Assembly (NCBI GenBank): GCA_002794785.1
Contig: NBBA01000004.1
Coordinates: 1,736,001-1,800,000 of the forward strand
DNA from: Coniferiporia sulphurascens
Lineage: Eukaryota > Basidiomycota > Agaricomycetes > Hymenochaetales > Hymenochaetaceae
Length of the DNA stretch: 64,000 bases
Direction of reading: 5' to 3'
The notes under the pieces are model-generated. The model ran no database searches. It was given only the letters and a program-made list of their open reading frames with translations, and had not been told where the DNA came from. The translations under genes and the position numbers were made by a program. Every line of letters starts with the position of its first letter. Position 1 is the stretch's first letter. Of this stretch, positions 10,214 through 21,482 are shown piece by piece.

Positions 10214-11808
10214 ATGCTTGTCAACGCTCTCGCTAAAACTGCCATTCTCTTGACCACGCTCTCTTCAATACTTTCTGCTTCCGCTGCGCCTGCTCATTCG
10301 GGAGAAATTACACTTATTTGTGAAGCAGCGGAACTTAACCTCAAGTAGTGCCTTGCCTTCCGGCGGCGCCCCGCTTTCTAAAAGTGTCTTGCACTCCGGC
10401 AGTGCCTTGCCTACAGACAGCGCCTCGCCTTCTAAAAGTGTCTTGCACTCCGACAGTGCCTTGCCTACAGGCAGCGCCTCACCTTCTAGAATTGTCCAGC
10501 GCTCCGGCAGCGCCTTACCCTCCAGTACCGCAACCCCATCTTCGGCTACTAACTCCACTAACGGAACATCATCAGGCCCGCAATTTGTTATCTACAGTGA
10601 CGCTTGGGTCACTGGCACCTTGCCAGACGTTTCTGATGTTGAGGTAAGTTTATCCTTTCTCCATGCGGTAATGGTGCAAACTAACAGGCCTTCAGGGATA
10701 CACCGTCTTGTCGGTCTTTCCTCAATCACATGATTATCTCTGACTGATTGGATCTTTTTTCAGTGCCCTATCGTTCCTCGTAAGCACTGGGCCTGTCGAT
10801 CAAGCCCAGAACTGGGCGTCTCTCGACAGCAGCACTCGCCAGTCACTCAAGAGTAAGTACAACGCTGCAGGGATCAAAGTCGTCGTGTCCGCCTTTGGTA
10901 GCACAGAAACACCGACGACTTCAGGACAAGATGCGACAACTCTCGCTAACACAATGGCCAAGTTTGTGAAAGACAACGACTTGGATGGTATCGACATTGA
11001 TTACGAGGTTTGTCCCCTCCGGTGCGTTGACATCGGTAGATATTAAATGGCCTTGCATACAGGATGAGGCGGCAATGAACGCTGGCGACGGTAAGGCTGA
11101 AGAGTGGCTCGAAACATTCACAAAGGCTCTCCGTAGCCAGTTACCTCAAGGCCAGTACATTTTGACCCACGCTCGTAAGTACTTTATTAATTTCTGCTTG
11201 GAACATCCAAGTCTGACCATTTCCGTGTTCCAGCTCTCGCTCCATGGTTCTCGACCTCTGGTTACAAGAGTGGTGCCTATTTGACTGTCAACAAGAACGT
11301 CGGGGACATGATCGATTGGGTGAGGCATTATATCGATGACCATTTCGCTCCACATGTACTAATGTATTTCTATTCTCTTTTAGTACAACATTCAGTTCTA
11401 CAACCGTGAGCAGCCCTATCCGGACTTTCGACATCGTCCTCTGACCGATTGTTTACAGAAAACGATTACACCGACTGCACCAGTCTCCTGACCAAGTCTT
11501 CTACCACCTGGCCCCAGACGTCCGTTTTCGAAATCGCAGCCTCCGGTGTTGAGCTCAACAAGCTCGTTATCGGAAAACCCGCCGCTACCAAGGACGCCTC
11601 GAACGGTTTCATCGACACGACTACACTCGCTACCTGCCTCTCCCAAGCGAAGCAGAAGGGCTGGAACGCTGGCGCCATGGTCTGGGAGGTTTGTAATTCG
11701 AAGTAAATTACCTAGTGCCGAAGCGCTAACTATGTTTTGCAGTACCCTGATGCTAACGCTGCCTGGATTAAGACTGTCCGCTCCCAGTCCTTCCCGGTCG
11801 GAAACTAG
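10214..11808 (+). CDS. Secreted GH18 chitinase with Ser-rich repeat linker
   Basis: Glycoside hydrolase family 18 enzyme predicted to cleave chitin or related N-acetylglucosamine glycans outside the cell. The N-terminus is a signal peptide (MLVNALAKTAILLTTLSS, then SASAAPAHSG). A Ser/Pro/Leu-rich linker with a 54-base tandem repeat follows. The catalytic domain starts at FVIYSDAWVTGTLP and contains GIKVVVSAFGS (second GH18 block), DGIDIDYE (the DxxDxDxE catalytic motif with the acid Glu), ILTHAPLAPWF, DMIDWYNIQFYNQ and GAMVWEYPD. At least six short introns are required; the junctions I chose keep the motifs in frame. The signal peptide frame and the linker frame differ by one base near 10313 (an extra T in CTTATTTG), so the gene needs a frame correction to encode a secreted product. 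There is no carbohydrate-binding module. Confidence 0.88.
10382..10489 (+). repeat. 54-bp tandem repeat in the chitinase linker
   Basis: Two adjacent copies of a 54-base unit encode an 18-residue Ser/Leu/Pro repeat, KSVLHSGSALPTDSASPS and KSVLHSDSALPTGSASPS. Partial, more diverged copies flank them. Such Ser-rich linkers are usually O-mannosylated. The in-frame unit length lets copies expand or contract without breaking the gene. Confidence 0.85.
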
Positions 11809-12205
11809 TCGGCTCTCATCCGCCTAGTGCAGAAGGAGCTGTTGTAGTTAATATATAAGCCGCCTGTACAGGTATTTGCGGCCTTGTATGTGCTATTCTT
11901 GTATAAGAATAAAGTCGATGTGCTTGATGGAATCTCGAGTGCTATGTTAATTGAATATGTGCTGGAATCTAGTTGGGTTCGAGAAAAAAATAGCATGAAG
12001 CTCGATTTACAGTAAAACTTCGTTTACTAACGCTAGTATGTGCCCCAAGCTTGTTAACAAGTGTGGATTATCGTAACCTGAGCTCATTAGGAAGAAATCA
12101 GACGATAAAAGTAAACGAACCATATAAGGCAATACCGAGAGCTAAACTAGCATCTAGGTTCGTCTGATTAATTCTGACCTATTCAGCTGCAGCCTGTGCC
12201 ACACT
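11809..12205. other. Intergenic between chitinase and COQ9
   Basis: AT-rich spacer that would hold the chitinase 3' untranslated region and the COQ9 promoter. No gene or RNA was seen. Confidence 0.5.
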
Positions 12206-13011
12206 ATGCAGACTCAACAACTGCTAAAGTGCGCGTTTCCTCTAATAAAGGCTCACGGCTTCACGCGCAAAACGCTCTCTTTGGCTGCTCTCTCTCTCCC
12301 AACACCGCACTCTGGGCCTCTTTCGGACACCGCTGTTTCCTCGCTCTTCGGCACCGGCGAGGACGCCAGGCGGACTCTAATTAATGCATGGCTCGAGGAG
12401 GGCGTGAGTGGGATGGAAGGCTGCAAGGAGAAGACTGTTAGTGCGTTGTTGAAGCACAGGTTGGGCTGGAACGACCCGGTGCTGCACTTGCTTCCTGAGG
12501 TGTGTCGGTCTGGGCATGGACGAGACTGGCACGAACTGAACATGTATTTCAGGCGTTTGCGTTGATGGTTTCCCCCACGCTTCCAATTCCTCCCATGGAC
12601 CCAAGACCGGCTTTACGACACGCTTTATCCGTTGCAGACCAAGCTTGTTATCTGTCGGGTGACCAAAGCACTGGTGTAAGTTATCATGTGTTATGCGACA
12701 TTGCGTAAGGTAGCTTAGTGAATTGGCCTACAGGAAGCATGGTACACCAAGAGGGCGCTTCTTTCGTCCGCTTATGTTGCTGCAGGTACAGACACATTTG
12801 ATTGCGTTGGATAACCTCAACTTGCCTTTCTGATAAGTGAAATTGTCCAGAATTGCACCAGATTGGCTCTCCAAGCACCGCCGACGGTTTTCTCGACAGT
12901 CTTCTGAACTCTACACAACGCCTTGAGTCTACTTTTTCCGATACGGCTCAGTTTTCTCAATATGTAGGCAGGAGCTGTATGGGAATATATCGCAGCCTAG
13001 GACTGCACTAA
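12206..13011 (+). CDS. COQ9: COQ9, ubiquinone biosynthesis protein
   Basis: Mitochondrial lipid-binding protein of the coenzyme Q synthome, which presents precursors to the COQ7 hydroxylase. The first exon gives LLKCAFPLIKAHGFTRKTLS, followed by LSDTAVSSLFGTGEDARRTL and INAWLEEG, a clear COQ9 N-terminus. Later exons give AFALMVSPTLPIPPMDPRPA, LRHALSVADQACYLSGD, EAWYTKRALLSSAYVAA (with the conserved W-Y-x-KR region), and a C-terminal exon with STADGFLDSLLNS and QYVGRSCMGIYRSLGLH. Four exons or more, all with standard junctions. About 220 residues. No strong mitochondrial presequence precedes LLKCAFP, so an upstream start cannot be excluded. Confidence 0.87.
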
Positions 13012-13465
13012 CGGTAGTGGGAAGGAATACCAGCTCAATTGGTGAGAATGAATATATTGTGGATGATTTCGCTTGCCGGTTCTCATTTTATATAGGATCT
13101 TTGATATAATTTATTAGGTGAAATGTATTTTTTTGCGACCTTAATATCATATAGACGTGTGCCTCCGCTCATTTCGTCGATTCTTCTGAGGAGCCATGCT
13201 GCACTGTCTGTTCTCTGCTTTCTTGGGCATTACCTCTTTGTAATGCTTATTCCTGGGGCACATCTCCAAGGTTGGGGTTACTGGTCAGCCCGCCCCACCC
13301 CTGAAGTGATTTTGGTCCTGGCCGCTTTGTTTTCTTGTGGGGCAGGGTGCAGCTATCCTGGGCTATCGACTGTCAGCCTCTCCTGCCAGGGTCAAGTTTA
13401 TGAAGTTCCTTCCCTGCACTTCGGACTCCCCGTCGTGCCGTAGGGTCTACGACAGTGTTTGGGTT
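13012..13465. other. Intergenic upstream of the unassigned membrane protein
   Basis: No gene recognised. An open frame runs into the following gene from 13337, but it begins at GTG; the first ATG in that frame is at 13466. A 5' exon could lie here. Confidence 0.4.
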
Positions 13466-15525
13466 ATGCCACCCGCTTTCTATGACATATCTACTCCAGT
13501 TCCTCTTCTGGCCACTTCATCTCCGTCGTTCTCAGGGTCATCGTCTGTTCTACACTTTCCTATTCTCGTCATCGTCCTAGGCTTCATTGGTGCCCTTGTT
13601 TTGGTTTCGGGCATTGCTGGTACATGCATTTATGTTTTTCGGGGACGACTCCTCGCTCCAGAGCACATATTCGACCTCGAGAGGGGTCTTGCAAACGGAA
13701 ACAGCTCTTACTCCTCAAACGATTCTGATGCTTTAAAAGCTGACATTCCTCAGCGGATCGAGGTCAGAACATCCGCCTTGCGCCCACTTCTTCTGGGAAG
13801 AACAAGCGTCACATCGAAGAGAGGCCCGTACAAGCCCCTGCGTCTTCCTCAGATGCAGCTTGAGCGCCAACTTCAGTCATATCAAGTTGTCAGCCACCGA
13901 GGAGTCGGTGCTCCCAAGCACCGCCCCCAGCCACCTTATCAACCGCCGACGAATCGCCAGAACTTCCCCTTCAGCAGACGCGTCCCACCACATTTGCCGT
14001 ACAAGCACTCATCCTCTGAGGGCCCTTCGCACGTATCGGAGGCTCCGCAGATTGTTCCTGCGAGTTCAGGCCGGGACGTGGTACGTGTGTTTGTTCCCTT
14101 CGTTTAATGTGGTAGGTGGCTGACGGAGTGCACGCTGCAAAGATTATTTCAGGTGGCGTTTCTTCCGATCACACAATCTCTCAACTCAAAGGGTGTAATC
14201 ACAAGAGTTCACCCGAAATATATAAGCCGGTAAACTGTGTCCTCTCCGATAGTCACCCCGATCTTGCGAAGGTGAGAGCGAGGTGACTCATTCAGTGCGC
14301 TTTCAACGGTCTTGAATTCTTCTTCCCAAAGTCAACGAACAACGCAAAACTTTCGTCCTTTATTTCAAGAAGGTGCCCTTGGAATCACCTGTCTGGTAGC
14401 ACGATGCTTGACACCCCTCCAGAGCTTCTTCCGGTTCCGTCCTGGCCTGCCTCCGAGTCGTCCGAGGACAGCGAATTGTATTGCCTGCTATCTGACTCGC
14501 TGAGAGAGGATTCGATGGAAGACGAAGGGGGTCATCCATCCGTGGTAGATGATGGTCATACGAACGCTAGTTCTGTTGATAAGGCACTGCCTGAAACATC
14601 CAAATCCCGTGTCTGCCGCTCTCGCACCTTACCTCGCAACCATCGACTTCGAAGGGGTATCGTGGAGTGTAAGTGGCGCAGCTCTGTCGGTGCAGGCAGT
14701 CTTGCCGCCTCAAAACTTCACAGAGCAATCGCTGCGGCTAGTCTAAAATCTTTTGTGCGCGTCCACAGTGCTAGGAGATCGTCTAACCGCCCCAAGAGCT
14801 GCGTGCAGGATGAGCCTGTCAATCCAGCAAAAGGTCCTAAGCGGAAACCGGAGTCAACGTCTAAGGAGGGACTCCTTCGGCGAAAGACTAGTGGATATAC
14901 CCGCCTCAGCTCGACGGCATCTCGCTCAAAGAAGAGTGCCGCCCGCACCCAGCGGCCCCTTGATGTAATTACGAACGTGCTCGGTGCCCTAAGCTTAGGC
15001 CCCCCTCCGCCCCCGCGCCCGATGCTGCTGCTCAACGGCGTTCCCACGGACAAACTCGAGTCTATGGGCGTCACGAGCCCGCCGCGTGTTCGGCACACAC
15101 CCACCCCGCCGCGCGACCCGACGCTGCTCAGTGCACGATGGGCGCCTAGGCCCGTCAAACATCCTCTGGCGCTTACGGTTCTCGTTAAGGGCAACTCCAC
15201 GCACCCGACCGCGTACCTTTCAGCCTTGGGTCCGTCCGCCATTGCTCCGCCATCCCGCAGTAGGAGTCGTGGGGGTGTCGGAAAGCCGGATACGGGTGTG
15301 CAGACGCTCTCGGTCGGAACGTACGCGGAGAATACTCTCGCGGACTTGCGTGGCGCAGTGGAGGCGTCGCTGGGGTACCGAGTGTATCTGCGCGGGATGG
15401 TGCGTGTGGGGCCGCGAGAGATTTACCTCCCGTTGCTCGGGGAGCGGTTTTTCAGACAGTGGGTGAAGGAGCGTATTAAAGAAGGTGGGGAGGGTGTCGT
15501 CGAGGCTTGGAGGAAGGATTACTAG
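13466..15525 (+). CDS. Unassigned single-pass membrane protein
   Basis: I do not recognise this family. The N-terminus is Ser/Pro-rich (MPPAFYDISTPVP), then a strong membrane segment around ILVIVLGFIGALVLVSG, followed by a basic Arg site (VFRGRLLAPE), suggesting type I or III topology with a long cytoplasmic part. Two introns (about 14089-14152 and 14271-14330) join the first open frame, through a short middle exon (GVSSDHTISQLKGC), to the large last exon beginning before MLDTPPELLPVPSWP. The middle of the tail is basic, disordered and Ser-rich with a PPPPPRP run. The last 100 residues look folded and conserved: LSVGTYAENTLADLRGAVEA, YRVYLRGMVRVGPREIYLP and FFRQWVKERIKEG. Start codon and first exon are uncertain. 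Confidence 0.6.
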
Positions 15526-16079
15526 CCTGGACGTCAACCTTTCTTTACCGACATTTACAACGACTATTATTCGATAACAAGAGTATTAGCACCTCAGGCT
15601 TCCAGGAGTTGGGGGCAGCTGTAAAGTTTCCTTAGGCCACTTGCTTCTTCCACTGGCTCTCTAGTACGTTTGCTCTCGCTTTTTTTGTTTAGTTCTGGTT
15701 CCCCCCTGTTGTTTCGTATCCCCGCATGTTTTGCTCCCGTCGACATCCTTCCGGCTCCGCGTGTGCGATGTTATTTTTCCTTTGCAATTTGCATTTTAGT
15801 ATACTTGTAGCTCCGTACCGCTCGCCTTGCGCTTCCATTCTTCCGTTCGTTGCTCCAATCCTTTTTCATTGAGTCATCCTCACTTTCGGCCGAAGCTCTT
15901 TGAATTTGTGGATTTGGGAACACAGTGGGCACCTTACAAATCAATCATGCCGTAAACAAGTGGACCAAAAAAAATCCTGTTGAAACTTAGCATGACACAA
16001 AAATCATAGACTCTAGATAGTGTTCAAAAGTCACAACCAAGAACAACTTAGACGAATAAATATTAGCCAATAAAGTCAT
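15526..16079. other. Convergent 3' flanks
   Basis: Between two convergent genes. The sequence is pyrimidine-rich on the + strand, with AT-rich parts near 15960-16080 that suit polyadenylation regions. No gene seen. Confidence 0.5.
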
Positions 16080-17670
16080 CTATACCAGTCCACTGCCAGC
16101 CATCCTTACTGCATCTGCTACTGCGCGGCCCAGCTCCCGCCACACGGCACTTAGCGTGCCTATCCGCGACCCGTCCGGTCTCAGCGCCAATCTTCGCCGC
16201 ACCTCATCGACACCTGTCCCGGCGACTTCGGCACCAGCCATCCGACGTCGGCGCCGTCGCAGAACGAGGGACAAAACAGGCACGAGGACGAATAGCACCG
16301 CAAAGACAATTTGCGACGAGCTCAGGCGTGCGAATAGGGGACGTAACGAGGTTTTGATAAGTGCGTAGGCGGAAGGCGGGCTCCGCGCGGAGACGGCACG
16401 CTGTGAAGCCACTGCTTCGGACTCGGAGTCCGTGCTGACTCGACTCCGACGTGCGGTCGGGGCCCCAGCGTGAACAGTCGACGCTGGCGACGGAGAACGC
16501 TTCCCCCGGGCGTGGCCATTCCCGAATCCGTTTGCATGTTTCATATCCGAGGAACGTGACGAAGACGTAGTCGGAGTCGGGGTAAGGGCCGAAATCCCGT
16601 TCGCACCGCGTTTCAGACGCGATGTGTGTGGGACAACCGTGCGAGTGGAATGCGTGTCGTCTGTGCCTGCGGACGAGCTGGACGCTGTCGAAGGTGCCGG
16701 GGATGGCAAGCGCGATAGGGAAGATGAACTGCTTCCAGGCGTGCTCGGGATAGACGGAGGGGGAGGCGTCGGTATTGAGCGGGCCGCCTCGATTTCCTGT
16801 TTTCGTATGGCTTTGAGCGATCGTTGGAGACTCTGATTATAGAAAGCATGTGATTAGCGAAATGAGTAATTGACATTTGTTTAGGCTTACCTGCCGGGTC
16901 TGCGGAGGAAGTTCCCGCTCATACTCTAAGAATTCCTCTGCGTATTCCCAATCATGCAGCCTCGGCAGCAGGTGCAGGCAAAACAGCTCCACTACGCGCC
17001 CGTACCCTTCTGCATCATCGCGCACATTCTCCACCGACTCCCGCTGCGCCAACCAATCCTCAACCATGCTTCGTCCAGCATCCGGGCAATGCAGTTTTAG
17101 ACTCGATAGGACAAGCGTAACGAGTATCTGTGCCGGGAGATATGCCGACTTCGGGCCCTGGGTCTGGGGAGTGAAGAGACGCACAGAGCGCGCATGCAGT
17201 GTTGCGATGAGACTCTGTGCAGAAAGCATTAGATTCGCACGCAAGGATGCTGGGAGCTCTTCGGGATCATTTGATGCGGGCGGCAATGCGTAGACAGACG
17301 TTTCGAGGGTAATACGCAGAATATCCCACTTGCGCCGGTGTAGGTCGAGTGCATCTGGTGACGCAAATGTCGTTGGAGGCGTCAAGAGTGCGAAAGCAGA
17401 GGCGAGCAACGTATGCGTAAGCGCAATATCCCGCTGCAGAAGTGCACGGGCTGCGCGTGGGTAGAGTGAACGCAATGTCGAAGCGGATGAAAACATTCTC
17501 GATTCCGAAGTTGCGCCCGTATTTGAATTGGGTGAGGTGGCCGACGGCGTCGACGAAGAGGAGGAAGAGTATGCATTAAGCGGCATCACACCCGACATCT
17601 GCAAGCTCGCAGACGAACTCGGGAATTTCATCTGCGACGACGTTGTCGTCGTTGAGGTCGTTGTGGACAT
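16080..17670 (-). CDS. Unassigned protein with C-terminal membrane segment, possibly PEX26-like
   Basis: Two exons joined by one intron (about 16836-16890), giving roughly 500 residues. The N-terminus is Ser/Thr-rich and low complexity. A helical domain follows: LYPRAARALLQRDIALTHTL, LHRRKWDILRITLETSVYAL, ILVTLVLSSLKLHCPDAGRS and WEYAEEFLEYERELPPQTRQ, which resembles short helical repeats. A long disordered Pro/Ser/Arg region precedes one membrane segment (SSQIVFAVLFVLVPVLSLVL) with RRRRRR just after it, then about 55 residues. This layout recalls peroxisomal anchors of the PEX26/PEX15 type, which recruit the PEX1-PEX6 AAA complex, but the tail after the membrane segment is longer than expected. 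The PEX26 link is only a suggestion. The start ATG at 17670 is the first in frame. Confidence 0.6.
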
Positions 17671-20191
17671 AGCGGCGAAAGACAGGAACGACAGAGGCGG
17701 TCTTAGGTTATGACGGTGCCGAAGGGCGACTCGGAATCACGGACCCACGATATAACCGCATTACAGTCACGTGCCAATTTAATAATGATAGGACCCGCCG
17801 ATACCTTTCTCAGGACTAACCATGCTTTCGACCCGCACTGTTGTCCAATGTCAACACCCTTATTTTCGTCAACAGCTTCACTTTTGTTCTTGGACACCAG
17901 TTTATGTATCTGTACGGAATTGCTCCTCTCCCTCTTCGAACTAGAAGTTGTCGGAAGCGCCACTGGTCTAGTAGTGTGTGGCCAACCCGATCGTCGTTCT
18001 CCCCAATTCAGGCGGGCCTGAACTGGAGAGTAAACCACTGTCACTGCAATCTCTCCAAGCGCTCATACGGAAGAGATACCGCAGAGAAGAGATGAGTATA
18101 TATTACGCAGGAAAAACTCCAACATATACACTACGCTGTCCATCCTGCACTTGCAGTGCGTTCAAAATCAACTACTATACAATAAGCTCTTAATCCGTAT
18201 ACATGAAAGCGGAACAGGAAACTGCTTGACGTCAGTCAAGATAAATGCAGGCGGAAGTGGTCGATACACGAAGATAGTATCACCGCTTGTGCTTTGTCCG
18301 TATAATCCGCTCGTAGCGTTCTTTAGTGGGGTGTATCGTGCAAGCACCATCATGTGTGAGGCGGAGTACATTGGCGGAAGCAGTCAATGACACCCATCTT
18401 GCACATCACACCAACTCTCGGACGGAAAATGAGTGGTTAGTGATAAGGTGCCGGGTCATGGCAGTTTATTAAGGGAGTCCAGTGCTGCAGAGGAAAAAGA
18501 GAGAGAAATCGTAGACAGGACACGTGTGCGATCCCATTTGGTCCGTGCATTGAAACGAGCGGAGAAGTGCGCGGGAAGGGTGGCGACAGAATGCAGCGAG
18601 GAGGACGAAACCTTTCGCGTTGGAACTTGCTCGCGATGTTCGTCTGACGGGGAGTGTGCTAGTGACTGTATCATGTATGAGGGAAAGTATACTAGACTTC
18701 GGACTCTTGCACTCGCGCGACAGCTGAGCCTGGACAGCTTCCACGTTCACGGAGAGAGGTACAATCGGAGCGGGCTTCAGTGCTCCATGGTAAGATTGCT
18801 CCCAGATGAGCGGATGTTGGGTCATCTCGACCTTGTCTTCACCGCATGTGGACGCGTGCCAAACAGGTGGATGTTAGCTCCGTGCAGGCGTTTGCAAGAG
18901 ATGTGTATGTGATGGTGCTTCTGAACGGGTATGTCGTATTAACTCGACATCCGGTCGTCGCTCTGCGACAGAGAGCACAGGGAGTGGTGTGGGAGATACC
19001 TATGTTGACTGCAGCTGGACGTGAACAGTAGTGGGCTGGGCCTGCACCTGTGTTTGCATCTGCGGCGCGGTCTCCGGTCTGGCACTCTCGACGCGTGTTA
19101 GAGGCAAGGCCGACTGCGAAGGAGGCGTAGTCTAACCAGCCGATCCATTTACCATCCGATTCGTGTCTCAGTTCAAAGTATGTTCGACTTTCTGACGGTC
19201 CAAAGGAGTCTCTCCATGAGCCTCACCGTTATCTCCATCGTTCTGCGACGTCGCCGCACCGCTTTCGTCTCGAGGCCCATTTCTTCATCGTCCGTGCCAT
19301 CCGAGTGCGCAAGTGAAAACCCGGCCCTGTGGTTCTGCATTGTTTTGAGAAACTGGCCTACGGGGACATAGTCAGGCAACTTTGTAAGATACTAGAGCAA
19401 TCTAACTGCGAGAAAGCAGTAATTAAAGACATAAACATACATATACAGTAGGTCAATCAGGCCCTTCAGTAGAAGTCCCAAGAGCACGGATGATAGTCCT
19501 CACCTAAAAAAGGACGAAACGTGCCTGAGTTCGGAGAAATTGCAGTGCATAGAGTGTCTACGACAGTGAGATAGTAGCGGCAGCCAAATCAACACCGAGG
19601 CATATCGTCATCGGAAATGACAGGAAAAAGCAGCGGCCAAAAAGAGTGTGTGCTCAAACCAAGTACAGGGTGATCAAAAGCCGTTAGTCGGGCGTACTCG
19701 CATAAGAAGAAGGCATGGCCAATGAAGTAGCTCCTAGCGAGCGACGACAAGTCCATAAAGGGTGGAGAAGTCAGGCGTCGTAAGACGAGCCACAATTTAC
19801 ACATGAGATAGATGCCGAGACCGGCCCGAGAAAGACGTTCTAAACAGAAACCCTGAGGCAGGTTCCGAGAAAATGAATGGCCTTGTAAGGCAAATGTGGC
19901 TGGTTGATAGCATCATCCATTACATAAGTTAAATGACGTATGACACGCCTATACGCGCAAAAGTTCAAAATGGCCGTACATCGCATCTCCGCTCAGGTTT
20001 TGCATAATACTATGATAACGAATAGCTGTACTTCATTCAACTAAGGCAACGGGTTCTCATTGTAACATATTACATAACTTCATTTCAGGATTGTATCCCA
20101 TTATTTCAGTAAGACGAGGGGTGCTTCAGCAATGTCTGAAATGTTAATATCTTACTATCAGTAACGAATACGCGGGCGGTTATGGACTAAA
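17671..20191. other. Gene-poor region
   Basis: About 2.5 kb with no recognised gene. Open frames such as 18433-18912 (+) begin at non-ATG codons and lack family motifs or convincing splice contexts. The minus-strand frame at 19173-19379 carries an acidic-then-basic stretch (DGTDDEEMGLETK followed by RRRRR) that might be an exon of an unknown gene, but its first codon is TTG. Confidence 0.4.
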
Positions 20192-20245
20192 TTAAAGAAG
20201 GGCGCTTACTCCACCATCAATCAGAACAGTCTCCCCATTGACAAA

Positions 20246-21482
20246 CTAGTTCACGGTGAGGAAAAGGGCCAAAGAGCCCATGTCGCGGTTAGTCCCTCCT
20301 AGGGCCGGCACTCCCGTCCCACGGGCCTGTCTGGTTGGAATGTAGAATGAGGACATTTTGTCCTCCGGGATGTTTGTGAGCTCGTTCTCGTCGAGATGTG
20401 ATATGCCGTTCTCATCCATTGAACCGGGTGCGGTCAACTCCGTAATGAAAAGGCCTAAGTTTTCATCGGCGTTAGTCGTCAAAAAAAAGTCGGAACATTC
20501 AGCGTGTATCAATACCCGGAGCTATTCCGTTTACCCTGATCCCAAGCGGAAGCAGGTCATGCGCAAGGCTACTCGTAAAGTGCCCAAGTGCGCTCTTACT
20601 CATTGCATACGGAAAGCTACGTCCGCATAAGGCAACGTCCTTCGTCCAGCCGTTCATACTGCTCGTCATCACTATCTGCGGAGCAAACTTCTTCCCTCCT
20701 TCACTGTCTTTCCATTTCTCCAACAGAGGAAGAAAAGCCGCGGAAAGCCAGTATGGACCGACAGCGTTCGTGCGGAGTGTGTTGTCGAAATTCTCCTGCG
20801 TCACCGCCCAGTAATGTTCCAGGAACGCTGAAGCAGACGTCGGTTTCGTGGAGGGACTAAGGGATGTGTTAGGAGCAGATTGGGCCGGTGGTTCAGGCAA
20901 TAGGCCTTCGTTAATTCTAAAGCGTTATGAGCTCGGAATTGTTCACATGGTCAAATTGGATGTACCCTGCATTGTTAAATAGAATCGTTACATGCGGCTC
21001 CCGCCTGCCGATTTCCTCTGCGAGGCGTTTGGCTTCATCCTAGATACTGTTTATATCGTGTCCGTTAAAGATGAAAACGGTACATCACATACTTTCAAGC
21101 TTATATCACCTTGAATTCCGACGAGCTTTCCTCTCCATGGCTTTCCGTGAGCAGCGTTATTATATGTTTTAGCAATGCTATTGCGCATATATCAGTACGC
21201 GATTGAAAAAGGGATTATATGAAATAACCTGTCGAGCTTCGCCTGATCAGGACCTATAACGTATACGGTTGCGCCGTTCGCCATAAGTGATGTGCTAATC
21301 ATGAGGCCAATACCCTGCGACGCAATATCATATTCAACCGAGTCTGCTCTCCGAACTTAATAACGATGGAGCAAGCCACTTACTGTCCCCCCGCCCGTGA
21401 CGACGGCGACAACGCCACGGAGGTCGAATATGTTACCGGCAGTAAGCCTGTCGAGGATCGTATCTGCACTCGAGTTCGCCAT
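20246..21482 (-). CDS. Short-chain dehydrogenase/reductase
   Basis: Classical SDR oxidoreductase using NAD(P)H on an unknown substrate. Five or six exons give the cofactor motif TGGGTGIG (split by an intron), YVIGPDQAKLD, the ILFNNAG motif, RTNAVGPYWLSAAFLPLL, catalytic Ser in IVMTSSMNGW, the catalytic YxxxK as YAMSKSALGHFTSSLA, and GIRVNGIAPG. The start ATG at 21482 gives MANSSADTILDRL. The frame ends at a TAG at 20246-20248, directly before codons for FVNGETVLIDGG, which is the normal SDR C-terminus; without the TAG the next stop is at 20192. A TGG-to-TAG change would explain this. The loss removes the last segment that packs near the cofactor pocket. The gene is isolated in a gene-poor region. 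Confidence 0.85.

Noticed and set aside
18433..18912. Plus-strand frame of 159 codons with several Cys
   Set aside because: Begins at GTG with no ATG nearby, has no signal peptide, and is mirrored by an equally long minus-strand frame.
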